A stretch of DNA of 55,843 bases from Methanomicrobiales archaeon HGW-Methanomicrobiales-2 (GTDB taxonomy: Archaea; Halobacteriota; Methanomicrobia; Methanomicrobiales; Methanoculleaceae), in assembly GCA_002839645.1 (NCBI GenBank), contig PGYL01000024.1, forward strand, positions 1 to 55,843, read 5' to 3'. Made by a program: the position numbers and the translations under genes. Shown one piece after another: positions 45,865-55,700 of this stretch (the first letter of the stretch is position 1; every line of letters begins with the position of its first letter). The notes beneath the pieces were generated by a model, which had not been told where the DNA came from, ran no database searches, and saw nothing but the letters and a program-made list of their open reading frames with translations.

Positions 45865-46373
45865 GGCCTCACCCCCGCATCCTCCATGATATCCCGGATC
45901 TTCTGGATCTGGTGCGGAATCATCATGTACGGCTTTGCGACGTTGTCGGTACTCTTCATGGCCAGGTAGTAGATGTGCCGGAGATCAAGTCCCGCGAGCG
46001 TGACCGCGATGAGTGCCCCGGCGACCGTGACCTTCCTCCCGGAAGTGATATCAATCGCCACATGGAACCCCTGCCCGATAAGGTCTCCGGCAAGCGAGCG
46101 GATCGTCTGCCCCGCCCGTACAAAGTCCGCTTCTGGCAGGACCTCCACCTGGACCTCCGGAACGAACCCATACCCCTCGGAGACTATCCGGATTGCCTCG
46201 GCTGCGGTCGATGCATCTCCCGCGTAGGGTTCTTCGGTGACGATAGAGACCCGTTTCGGGCGCAACCCCTTCTCCCGCAGGACTGCATGATAGGCGTTGA
46301 CGAGCGCCCATGTTGAGCGTCCGAGTAGTGTAATGTAGGCATCGCCGGAGACGGGCGTCACGGGGGAGATCAC
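45861..46373 (-). CDS. CARF-like domain protein
   Basis: A 170-residue Rossmann-like protein. YITLLGRSTWALVNAYHAVL forms the first strand and helix, VSIVTEEPYAGDASTAAEAI the second, and AIDITSGRKVTVAGALIAVTLAG is the signature loop: D108-x-T-x-G-x-K114 followed by a helix, as in the D/N-x-T-G-G-T-K motif of CARF domains that bind cyclic oligoadenylate. There is no effector domain in the same chain; the next gene supplies a PIN-like nuclease. GTG 46373 is preceded by GGGTGAG, and a CTATATAG TATA box lies ~25 bases upstream. Alternatives include another nucleotide-binding Rossmann regulator. Confidence 0.6.
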   Translation of the reverse strand: MISPVTPVSGDAYITLLGRSTWALVNAYHAVLREKGLRPKRVSIVTEEPYAGDASTAAEAIRIVSEGYGFVPEVQVEVLPEADFVRAGQTIRSLAGDLIGQGFHVAIDITSGRKVTVAGALIAVTLAGLDLRHIYYLAMKSTDNVAKPYMMIPHQIQKIRDIMEDAGVRP

Positions 46374-46680
46374 TGTTCAAGACTCACCCTGCTTCTATAT
46401 AGGCTTTTTCGGGGCCCCTCTCCCGGGATTGGAGTTCACGGCCGGGGTTTGGAGTCTGATTCTTTGCTCTTTTGCACTTATACGCTTCATAATTGCTCTA
46501 CCTCGAAATGTGCCCCGAATTCTGCAAAATTATGACTGCAATTCACTGCCGGGGTCCTTATAATAAGCCTTTAGCGCTAAAGAAATCGCAAAATCTCGCG
46601 AAATATTTGGTAAATCTTTTATGATCGGTGTCCCTATAGGGGTATAGAAGAGCGCGAAATTACCCCGGAGAATATGATCC
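46374..46680. promoter_or_regulatory. divergent control region with perfect 12-base palindrome
   Basis: A 307-base, unusually A/T-rich region between divergent genes. The CARF operon TATA (CTATATAG, ~46394-46402) lies at its left end. TTTAGCGCTAAA at 46570-46581 is a perfect palindrome, and CCCTATAGGG (46633-46642) is a second one covering a TATA-like core before the HTH gene at 46681. The T/A-rich stretch around 46595-46625 may be another binding site. No coding sequence is seen. Confidence 0.5.
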
Positions 46681-47286
46681 ATGGAGATAAGAAGAGTGCG
46701 ATTACAGACACCAGCCGACACCTGGGGGCTGGCGGACCCGGAGCAGCAGAGGAAGGCCCGGCAGGATGCTATCGACGACGGGGATCTGATCGAGATCACC
46801 CGGATGGGAAGGGATATGGGCATCACCCTCCCCCTCGCGGTCTCGGCACGGGCCACGCAGAGTATGGTGCCGTTTGCAAACATCCCGCAGGAGACCGTCA
46901 CGGAGAACTTATGGGACACCCTTCATGCGTTCAGGGACAAAGCCCTGACGACGACCGAGGAGGAGTTCGAGTTTCAGGTCAGCCTCTACCAGAACGGGCT
47001 CGTCCCCACCCTCACCTTCAAAGCCACGGTCTCCCCGGGAGACGACGGCGAACCGGTCATCACCATCATGATGCCGGACGAGGACTGGGAGACGATTGGG
47101 TGCGGCCACCCCCAGAGCGCAGGCGACGCGATGCTCACTGTCGACGACGTTGCCTCGACCCTGAGCTTCACCCCCGGCCGGATCCGGGAGTTCATCAGGG
47201 AAGATCGGATCGCCGCGGTCAAGTGCGGGGGTTCCTGGCGAATCAAGCGCTCAGAGCTCAACCGGATCATGAACGAAGGGTTCTGA
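46681..47286 (+). CDS. DUF6573-like protein with C-terminal excisionase-type HTH
   Basis: A 201-residue two-part protein. Residues ~10-140 resemble DUF6573-type proteins common on plasmids and mobile elements: DGDLIEITRMGRDMGITLPLAVS, LWDTLHAFRDKA and the ending GDDGEPVITIMMPDED. Residues ~148-195 (TVDDVASTLSFTPGRIREF, then WRIKRSELNRIM) form a MerR/excisionase-type helix-turn-helix that ends in the usual wing. A DNA-binding regulator is likely. It is divergent from the CARF operon and shares a 307-base region with palindromes. The link to mobile elements rests on recalled family context. Confidence 0.65.
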   Translation: MEIRRVRLQTPADTWGLADPEQQRKARQDAIDDGDLIEITRMGRDMGITLPLAVSARATQSMVPFANIPQETVTENLWDTLHAFRDKALTTTEEEFEFQVSLYQNGLVPTLTFKATVSPGDDGEPVITIMMPDEDWETIGCGHPQSAGDAMLTVDDVASTLSFTPGRIREFIREDRIAAVKCGGSWRIKRSELNRIMNEGF

Positions 47287-47402
47287 TCGGCTGTTCCGGG
47301 TTGGATACAGGCCGATCCGGGCCTGCAGGCGACGGTGAGGGTTAATACGGCAGAGGATAAACACTCCTCCGACAACCTCTGCTCTTAAATGGAGTTCTGC
47401 TC

Positions 47403-48149
47403 GTGCCGATACCGCCTGTCTGGATATACTGGGTGATCAGTCTCACCATCGCGACCTATGCAGGTGCCGCAGTCGTCAGGCGGTTTCCCGGGTACGGGTT
47501 TGCCACTCTGACCGGCCTGTACATCATCTACCTTGGCGCCTCCCAGATCATCGCGGCCCGGCTTATTGAGTTCGATATCGGTATCGCCACATTCGTTGCC
47601 CCTGCTTCTGTCTTCATCTACCCGTTCGTCGCACAGGCGATCGATATGATCAACGAGGTCTATGGCCGGGCCATGACCCGGGTCGCCATCGGCATTGCCC
47701 TCCTCTCGCAGATCCTTCTTATCGTCCTCATCGCCATGACGAACACCCTGACCCCGGCGCCGATCTTTGCGTTCGAGATGGCGTGGCAGAGCATCTTCAC
47801 CCAGGGGCTGTGGATCATCCTCGCATCGTGGGTTGCGTTCCTGGTCTGCCAGAACCTCGATTGTTACGTCTTCGACCGGCTGAAGCGTGCCTACCCCGAC
47901 CGCATCGTCCTCCGGAGCGCGGTCTCCGATGTCGCCGACCTGACGCTCGACAGCGTCATCTTCGTGAGCATCGCTTTCTTCAGCGCCGGGATTCCCCTGC
48001 TCCCCCTGATCATCGGGCAGGTCGTCAGCAAGAGCATCATCGGAGTTCTTGATACTCCCTGGTTCGTCTGGTACAAGCGCTACCTGGGTGCCGCCGGTCC
48101 GGGGGCGGGCGAGGAAGGACGCCGTCCTCCTGAAACAGGTGTTATTTAA
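47403..48149 (+). CDS. queuosine-precursor transporter family (YhhQ/DUF165)
   Basis: A 248-residue integral membrane protein of the VUT/YhhQ family, whose bacterial members import queuosine precursors (preQ0/preQ1, queuine). In archaea it may serve archaeosine precursor uptake. VFIYPFVAQAIDMINEVYGR carries the family motif, and AWQSIFTQGLWIILASWVAF, SAVSDVADLTLDSVIFVSIAFF and the final IIGVLDTPWFVWYKRY helix complete it. Seven or so helices. The start is GTG 47403, with GGAG ~8 bases upstream. The preceding intergenic ~115 bases show no riboswitch I can identify. Confidence 0.87.
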   Translation: MPIPPVWIYWVISLTIATYAGAAVVRRFPGYGFATLTGLYIIYLGASQIIAARLIEFDIGIATFVAPASVFIYPFVAQAIDMINEVYGRAMTRVAIGIALLSQILLIVLIAMTNTLTPAPIFAFEMAWQSIFTQGLWIILASWVAFLVCQNLDCYVFDRLKRAYPDRIVLRSAVSDVADLTLDSVIFVSIAFFSAGIPLLPLIIGQVVSKSIIGVLDTPWFVWYKRYLGAAGPGAGEEGRRPPETGVI

Positions 48150-48214
48150 AAATTCTTTTCTAGATAAGGCACAGGAAACAAACATATTTAATTTTTAGAC
48201 GTAGAGTTCTCATA

Positions 48215-51200
48215 ATGTGCGCCGAGGACCCACCAGAATTCTCAGACAACTCTTTCGCTGATCCTGCAACTGGAATGCACGATGTGGCGACAGAGTTGCC
48301 GGCATCTGCGGGTGGGTGCGCGCCCGGGCCTGATGGTCGTCGTGCGTCTTCTCCAGCGTCATGGACCCCAGTGTGGGCGATCTTCGGGGCCGGGTGCCTT
48401 CTCCTCTTTCTGCTCGGTGTGGGGGTGCCGGATATGCCATCAATCCCCACGGTCGAAGCTGTATGTCCCATCGTGTGCCTTCCGGGGCTCTTTGGGCCAA
48501 ACAGATTCTCGTTCCTCAGGCACTGGGTGAGGAGAGGTACTGAAGAGAGCGCCACTGTGGACGGGCCGGGACCCTCCTCGCCCGGTGTGCCCATTGAGCC
48601 ATCCCTGGCCGATGATGTGACGAGCGTCCTTGAGAGACCTGAGAAGATCTCGGATACCCTCCGTTGGCTCGACGATCTCGACTCCCCCGACCAGGCGAGT
48701 GCAGCCCTCCCCGCCGATGAACCGGAGGGAGCCCGGACGCTCCCGGAGAGCCCGGATGACGGTGTCTCCAGCGATCCGGAGGGAGTTCGTCCGGATGACG
48801 GGTCTGCCCCGCTGTCCGGTTCCCTCACCGATGACGAACTCATGCGAATGCTCGGGTTCGATGATGGGGATGTCGACGCCACGTCCGGGCTTCTCGAATT
48901 CGATGCCTCCCTGCAGGAGGACGAGCCGGCGGCTGCGACCCCTGCCTGTGAGGTTGCCGTGGACCAGGAACGCCCGGTGAAGTCGCTCATCGACGACCTT
49001 GGCAGTGATGATGCCGGAGTCCGCGGACGTGCCATGGATGCCATCGCAGAGCATGGAGCCGATGCCGTAACTCCCCTGATCCGGGCTCTCGCTCTTACAG
49101 GTGACAGGAGACGGTGGTGCGTTGCCGAAACCCTCGCCTTGATCGGTGAAGGTTCAATCCCGCCGCTGATCGCTGCGCTCGGGGACAGTGCGACGCAGGC
49201 CGGGGCGGCTGCTACGCTCGTGCGTATCGGGGGTCCCGCCGTGCTGCCCCTCATCACGGCACTTGCCGGCGATGACGGCGAGGTGCAGTTCGGGGCTCTC
49301 TACGCGCTCCGGGAGATCGGCGATGAGGCGATCCCTTCCCTTGTTGAGGCCCTTGACGCGCCTGAAGGGAGCATCCGGAGATCTGCTGCCTCGGTTCTCC
49401 GGGAACTCGGGTGGAAAGCGCCCGATGACGCCGGAGCGATCCGCTACCTCATTGCCAGCGAGGCGTGGCTTGATGTCGCGGATTACGGCCAGGCCGCAGT
49501 CGCTCCCCTCATCCGCATCCTGGAGTCTCCGGATAAGGAGTCATGGTGGAATGCCGCCCGGACCCTTGGAGAAGTCGGCGGGGCCGCAGTCGGCCCCCTG
49601 GTCGATCTCCTGCACCGGGCAGGTGATGAGGTCCGGCCGCTCGCGGCCATGGCGCTCACGGAGATCGGTCTCGCTGCGGTGGATCCGCTCATCGGGATGC
49701 TTTCCGACCTCTCTCTTCGGAGCACCGCGGCGATGGCCCTGGTAAAGATCGGGGAGCCGGCCGTGGAGGCGTGCGTCCGGGCTCTGGACGACACGGACGA
49801 GGAGGCACAGGAAGCGCTCAGGGAGATCCTCGGTGCGCTCGGGGAGGCTGCTGTCCCGTCCCTGATCCAGGCGCTGACTTCCGGCCGGTCCCGGACCCGT
49901 GACCACGTTGCCGATATCCTGTGCGGGATGGGCTGGGAACCCTGGAGTGACACCGAGCGGGCATGGTACCTGATTGCCCGGGAGGAGTGGGTGGAACTTG
50001 CCCTGATGGGTAAACCGGCGGTCGTTCCCCTGATCCGGACGCTCAACGGCGACGACGACCGTATACGCGGCGAAGCTGCGGCGACGCTCGGCGAGATCGG
50101 CGATCCGACGGCTGTAGGGCCGCTCGTGGATGCCCTCGCCGACGATGCCGTTGCCCCGGTAGCGGCGGATGCGCTCGTTGCCATCGGGAGACCGGCCGTT
50201 GCCCCTGTCCTCGAGCTGCTTGAAGGAGAGACCGGGGAGGCCCGGGAAAACGCCGTCGAGGTCCTGGGCAGGCTCGGGGCGCCCGAGGCGGTCCCGGTCA
50301 TCGTCGAACTCGTCAGGAGTGGGGGCGACCGCCTTCACCGGAAGGCCGTCGACGCCCTGGTCGGCATCGGTGCGCCTGCGGCAGAAGCCCTCATCCCCCT
50401 CCTCGGCGAGGACGGCGACGGGCAGGCAGGAGCAGCGGCTGCGCTCACCAGAATCGGCGACGCAGCACTTCCGCTGCTTGCCGATGCACTCGGCGGCGAG
50501 TACTCCCTGACCCGCATGGGGGCCGCCACGGTCCTTGAGAGACTCGGGTGGGTTCCCACGGGGGTAGAGGAGCAGGCCGCCTATCTGATCGCGTTGCAGC
50601 GGTGGTCGGAGACCGTGGATCTCGGAGCCCCCGCCGTCGACCTCCTGATGGCGCGGTTTTGCGATCCGGATGCGGAAGTGCAGGCGGGGGTGGCGGAGTC
50701 GCTTGCCTGCCTCGGGGCCCCTGCGGTTCCCCCCCTGATCCGCCTGCTTGGCGAAGAGGCTCATCAGGGGTCTGCAGGCGATACCCTGGTGCGGATCGGG
50801 GAGGCAGCCGTGGAGCCCCTGATCCGTGCCCTGAACGAGGAGACGCTCCGCCCGGCAGCCGCCGGGGTTCTGGTCCGGATCGGGAGGCCTGCCGCCGGTG
50901 CGCTCATTTCGGCGCTCGGGCTTCCTGATGCCTGGCAGGCTGCGGCGGAGGTCCTGACGACGATGGGGGAGCCTTCCCTCGATGCACTGGTCGAGGCGCT
51001 CGGGAACGACGACCCCGGGATTCGGCAGCGGGCCGGGGGCGTGCTGGTCAACCTTGGGGATCTTGCCATCGCCCCGCTCATCGGGGCACTGGGACACCCG
51101 GACGATTGCATCCGCCTGGAGGCGATCGATACGCTCACCCGGACCGGCAGACCGGCCGTCGCCGATCTTACGGTGGCGCTTTTAGACGAGCGTTACAGGG

Positions 51201-52429
51201 TACGGCTGGGTGCGGCGGAGGTCCTCGGGAGGGTCGGATGGGCGCCGGAGACCGAGGGCGAGACTGTCCGCTACCTGATTGCAAAGGAGCAGTGGGCCTC
51301 GGTTGCCGAGATCGGGCCCGGTGCTGTCGAGCCGCTGATCCTGACGCTCAACGACCCTGACAGCGCGATTCAGATGGGTGCTGCACGGGCGCTCGGCATG
51401 ATCGGTGCGCCTGCAGTCACAAGACTGATTTATGAACTCCGGACCGAGCAGGATGGCGGGCAGAGAAAGGCGGTCGAGGCGCTCAAGATGATCGGGGAGC
51501 CGGCGGTAGTACCGCTCATCGACGCTCTCCAGGATCGCGACTGGCATATCCGTCTGGGAGCGGCACGGGCGCTCTCCTGTATCGGGGATCCCGCCGTCGA
51601 ACCGCTGGTCCTGGCTCTCCGCGCCGCCCCCCCGGCGGTCCAGATGGGAGCAGCCGCAACGCTCGGCAAGATCGGGAACCCGGGCGCAATCGAGCCGCTT
51701 ACCGATGCGCTCCTGCAGGAGGACTGGCGTCTGGGGCGTGTGGTGGTGCGGGCGCTTGGCATGATGGGCGATGCGGCGGTCAGACCGCTCCTGCACGTTC
51801 TGCGGGAAGGGAACGATACGGCCCGGAAGGGTGCGGTGATGGCCCTCGTGCTGATCGGTGAGCCGGCGGTTCGGTTTCTCCCCGGTGCGCTCACTGACGG
51901 GCATTTCCGCGTCCGTGCCGGGGTTGCGGACGCCCTCGACCGTCTGGGCTGGTCGCCCGGACCGGGGGAAGAGACGGCTCTCTACCTGATTGCGAAGGAA
52001 CGATGGGGCGATCTCACCCGGATGGGCCCGCTTGCGGTCGAGCCGCTGGTCGCGGTCTTGAACGATCGCGATGACAGCATCCGGCGGCGGGCGGCGAAGG
52101 TCCTTGGCGAGGTGCGCGATCCGCGCGCGGTCCCGGCGCTCATGGCCCTCCTCCACGACGACTACTACAGCGTCCGGCGGGAGGCGGCGGCGGCGCTCGT
52201 TGTCGTAGGGACCCCGGCGATGGATCAAGTCGTATCCGCACTCGGCGACCCGGACGGCGACGTCCGAAAACGTGCGGCGGATGTGCTGGCCGTGATCGGG
52301 GATGCGGGAGCGATCGAGCCCCTCGAGGGCCTTTTCGAAGACGAGGACTGGTATGCCCGGAGGGCCGCCGAGGACGCGGTGGCGAGGATCCGGGAGCGGG
52401 CCGGGGAAGGGTTGGGGAAGGACGCATAG
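48215..52429 (+). CDS. giant membrane-anchored HEAT-repeat protein
   Basis: A 1404-residue protein. The N-terminal ~50 residues are followed by one membrane helix at ~53-71 (AIFGAGCLLLFLLGVGV), an acidic low-complexity linker to ~250, and then about 30 HEAT/PBS-lyase repeats to the end. Repeats carry the AVPPLIRLL / GD-x-x-A-x-x-PL-x-x-AL pattern. Five copies of a longer unit, LGW-x-P...E...YLIA...W.....G..AV.PLI, recur near residues 397, 571, 775, 1005 and 1242, dividing the solenoid into super-blocks. Likely a protein-binding scaffold on the membrane; partner unknown. ATG 48215 follows a TATA (CATATTTAATTT) ~25-30 bases upstream. Confidence 0.88.
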   Translation: MCAEDPPEFSDNSFADPATGMHDVATELPASAGGCAPGPDGRRASSPASWTPVWAIFGAGCLLLFLLGVGVPDMPSIPTVEAVCPIVCLPGLFGPNRFSFLRHWVRRGTEESATVDGPGPSSPGVPIEPSLADDVTSVLERPEKISDTLRWLDDLDSPDQASAALPADEPEGARTLPESPDDGVSSDPEGVRPDDGSAPLSGSLTDDELMRMLGFDDGDVDATSGLLEFDASLQEDEPAAATPACEVAVDQERPVKSLIDDLGSDDAGVRGRAMDAIAEHGADAVTPLIRALALTGDRRRWCVAETLALIGEGSIPPLIAALGDSATQAGAAATLVRIGGPAVLPLITALAGDDGEVQFGALYALREIGDEAIPSLVEALDAPEGSIRRSAASVLRELGWKAPDDAGAIRYLIASEAWLDVADYGQAAVAPLIRILESPDKESWWNAARTLGEVGGAAVGPLVDLLHRAGDEVRPLAAMALTEIGLAAVDPLIGMLSDLSLRSTAAMALVKIGEPAVEACVRALDDTDEEAQEALREILGALGEAAVPSLIQALTSGRSRTRDHVADILCGMGWEPWSDTERAWYLIAREEWVELALMGKPAVVPLIRTLNGDDDRIRGEAAATLGEIGDPTAVGPLVDALADDAVAPVAADALVAIGRPAVAPVLELLEGETGEARENAVEVLGRLGAPEAVPVIVELVRSGGDRLHRKAVDALVGIGAPAAEALIPLLGEDGDGQAGAAAALTRIGDAALPLLADALGGEYSLTRMGAATVLERLGWVPTGVEEQAAYLIALQRWSETVDLGAPAVDLLMARFCDPDAEVQAGVAESLACLGAPAVPPLIRLLGEEAHQGSAGDTLVRIGEAAVEPLIRALNEETLRPAAAGVLVRIGRPAAGALISALGLPDAWQAAAEVLTTMGEPSLDALVEALGNDDPGIRQRAGGVLVNLGDLAIAPLIGALGHPDDCIRLEAIDTLTRTGRPAVADLTVALLDERYRVRLGAAEVLGRVGWAPETEGETVRYLIAKEQWASVAEIGPGAVEPLILTLNDPDSAIQMGAARALGMIGAPAVTRLIYELRTEQDGGQRKAVEALKMIGEPAVVPLIDALQDRDWHIRLGAARALSCIGDPAVEPLVLALRAAPPAVQMGAAATLGKIGNPGAIEPLTDALLQEDWRLGRVVVRALGMMGDAAVRPLLHVLREGNDTARKGAVMALVLIGEPAVRFLPGALTDGHFRVRAGVADALDRLGWSPGPGEETALYLIAKERWGDLTRMGPLAVEPLVAVLNDRDDSIRRRAAKVLGEVRDPRAVPALMALLHDDYYSVRREAAAALVVVGTPAMDQVVSALGDPDGDVRKRAADVLAVIGDAGAIEPLEGLFEDEDWYARRAAEDAVARIRERAGEGLGKDA

Positions 52430-52476
52430 ACCGTCTCCACCGGTTCATCTCTCTCAACCTGTCACGTTAACCCGGC

Positions 52477-52713
52477 TTATGCGTCCAGAACAGTTCCCGA
52501 GATATACGCCACCGCGAGTTTCGCCCGCCGGATCCGGGTACTGTCCTTGAGGTGCCGCATATCGACGAACCCGGCCCCGGTCACGATCCGCTTGATCTGC
52601 CGGTCAGGATCAAGCGCCGTGTCCCCGAGGTTTGAGAGCGTGCTCCCGCAGATCGATCGGGAGTTTCCGCCCGGCTTTTCTGTACCGGGATGAAGGTCAC
52701 GCCAAAAAAAGAG
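52477..52713 (-). other. possible gene remnant between HEAT and PKD genes
   Basis: On the minus strand one frame is open for ~78 codons to TAA at 52477, with protein-like composition: NLGDTALDPDRQIKRIV, then VDMRHLKDSTRIRRAKL, ending VAYISGTVLDA. There is no suitable start codon at its beginning, so it may be the 3' end of a lost gene. It is not recognised. In a GC-rich genome such frames can be accidental. Confidence 0.25.
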
Positions 52714-55700
52714 TTACCGGCCCTGGTCCTGCTTCTTCTTTCTCCAGATGTACAGGGCTGTGCCGATCGCGATCGGGATGATGACCAACAGGAACCACGG
52801 TATCGTGGGTTCAGCAGGCGTCACCGCGGGCGTTGCCTGATCGATCCGGGGCATGAAGAATTCGTAGATGCTGAAGTGGGTGATCGAAGCGGAAACCCAT
52901 ACGTGTGTCTCATTTCCGTCGATCGACGCTATCGGAATAGTCTCCCATGCTCCCGATGCCGTATCCTGCCACAGGACAGACATGTTGGCCGTATCGGGCG
53001 TTGCCCAGACATCCCGCGGGATGTTGAAGGTCAGGGTGATCGGCGAGCTGAAGGTCGCGCCGTCGGGCTCGACACGATAGGCATACTGTCCGAACAGGAA
53101 TGCGGAGGTGGTGTCATCAGTAACTTCGTGCGTTTCGGTGAGGTTGACCGTATCCATGGGCACGATGATGATCTCCTGCAGATTCCCTCCTGCGGCATCC
53201 CACGCCTGCACGCCGCCGGGGATGGTCAGCATACCAACGGTATCCGAGGCGACGATCTCGATGGTCCCTGTGACCCTGCCGTCAGTGTCCATGGGCAGTT
53301 CAACTACGACCGGGACGGGCGCCGGGGTCGGGGTTGAGGTTGTCGTCGAGGTCGGGATAGGGGTAGGGGTAGAGGTCGAGGTCGGGACTGGCGTCGGGAC
53401 CCCCGTCGGAGTTACGCTGCCGCCTCTTCCTTTGCCATGGCTGGGAGATGTAACGATGACTGCATCCGGCTTCGTCACGCTGTTCCATCCGTAAGCGTTG
53501 CTGACGTTCAGGGTAACGGAGTAGGCGCCCGCGACGGTATAGGTGTGCCCGGGGTTTGTTTCAGTGGAGGTTGAACCGTCACCGAAGTTCCACGCCGTTG
53601 CCATGATGTTGCCGGTGGAGGCCGACGTGAAGGCTACGGTCAGGGGGACGTTGCCGCTGCCCGGTGTATGAGTGAAGTTCGCGAACGGTGCCTGGAGCAC
53701 CCGGGCGGCGTCCGTGACCGTAGACGTGTTGAACCCATAGACGTTACTGGCGTTCAGGGTAACCGTGTAGATCCCCGCGCTCGTGTATGTGTGGACCGGG
53801 TTCACGTCGGTGGAGGTGTCCCCATCGCCGAAGTCCCAGGTCCATGCCGTAACGTTGCCTGCGGAAGCATCGGTGAACGTCACGGTCAGGGGTGCATTGC
53901 CTTCATCCGGGGCGAACGTGAATCCGGCGACAGGTGCTGAAAGCACGCTGACAGCATCAGTTGCCGTAGAGACGTTGAACCCATAGGCGTTGCTCGCGTT
54001 CAATGAGACCGTATAGTCACCGACACTCGCGTAGACATGCACCGCGTTCTGTTCGGGGGAGGTGTTCCCGTCCCCGAAGTCCCATGACCAGGCAGTAATG
54101 TTACCCGTCGATGCATCGGTGAAGGCCACCGTCAGCGGGACATTGCCTTCGCCTGGTGTGTAGGTAAACCCGGCGTTCGAAGACTCAAGTACCCGAACAG
54201 CACTCGCCACCGTGGAGACATTGAACCCATAGGGGTTACTGGCATTCAGGGTAACCGTGTAGGTTCCCGCACCTGCGTAAATGTGCGACGGGTTCGCTTC
54301 GATGGAGATGTTGCCGTCACCGAAGTCCCAGTGCCACGCGGTAACGTTCCCGGCAGAGGCATCGGTGAAGGCCACCATCAGCGGGGCATTTCCCTCGTCC
54401 GGCGTGTAGGTGAAGTTCGCAGCTGGTGAAGAAAGCACGAGAACCGCGTCAGACACACTTGAAATATTGAACCCGTAGGCGTTACTGGCGTTCAGCGAAA
54501 CACTATAGATCCCTGCGGTTGTGTAAGTGTGGGTCGGGTTCGGATCGGTAGAGGTCCGCCCGTCACCGAAGTCCCAGGTCCACCCGGTTACATTGCCCAA
54601 AGATGTGTCGTTGAACTGGACACTCAGCGGAGCGTTTCCTTCGGGTGGAGCAAAGGTGAACCCGGCGGTCGGAGGCTCAAGGACCCGGATGGCGTCCGTG
54701 ACCGTGGCGATGTTGGACCCGTAAGCGTTGCTCGCGTTCAGGGTAACCGTGTAAGTCCCTGCATTCGCGTAGGTGTGGGCTGGGCTCGCTTCGGCAGAGG
54801 TGTTCCCATCGCCAAAGTCCCAGGCCCACGCGGTGACGTTGCCCGAGGAGGCATCGTTGAACTGCACCGCCAGGGGTGCGTTTCCTTCAGAGGGAGCGAG
54901 CGCGAACCCGGCGACAGGCGCCGGGAGAACACTGACAGCATCCGTCGCAGTAGAGACATCGAACCCGTAGGCATTGCTGGCATTCAGCGAGACCGTGTAG
55001 GTTCCGGCTGTCATGTAGGTATGTGACGGGTCCCGTTCACTCGATGTGTTTCCGTCGCCGAAACTCCAGTGCCACGCCGTCACGCTCCCTGAAGAGGTGT
55101 CGTTGAACTGCACCATCAGAGGAGCATTCCCCTCGTCAGGGGTGTAGGTGAAACCTGCCGCCGGTGCCGGGAGAACGCTGACGGCATCCGCGGTCGTGGA
55201 GACGTTGAACCCATACGCGTTACTGACGTTCAGCACGATGGCGTAGGTGCCTGCATTCACATAGGTGTGTGAGGGATTCTGTTCACTCGATTCGTTGCCG
55301 TCATCGAAATCCCAATGCCACGCAGTGACGTTCCCGGTGGAGACATCGGTGAGCTGTACCGTGAGGGGTACGTTCCCTTCGCCCGGAGTGTAGGTGAATC
55401 CCGCGACCGGCGCAGGGAGAACCTGGACAGCGTCCGTAGTCGTCGAGACGTTGAACCCGTAAGTGTTGCTCACGTTCAGCGAGACTGTGTATGTTCCGGT
55501 GACTTCGTAGATATGAGTCGCATTCCGGTCGGTGGAGGCGTTGCCGTCACCGAAGTCCCAGAGCCAGGCGGTGACGTTCCCGGCAGAGGTGTCGTTGAAC
55601 AGCACCGTCAGCGGTGAATTCCCTTCGCCGGGAGCGTAGGTGAAGTTTGCGACAGGTTCCGGGAGAACGTTGATGCCGTCAGTCATTGTGGAGACGTTGA

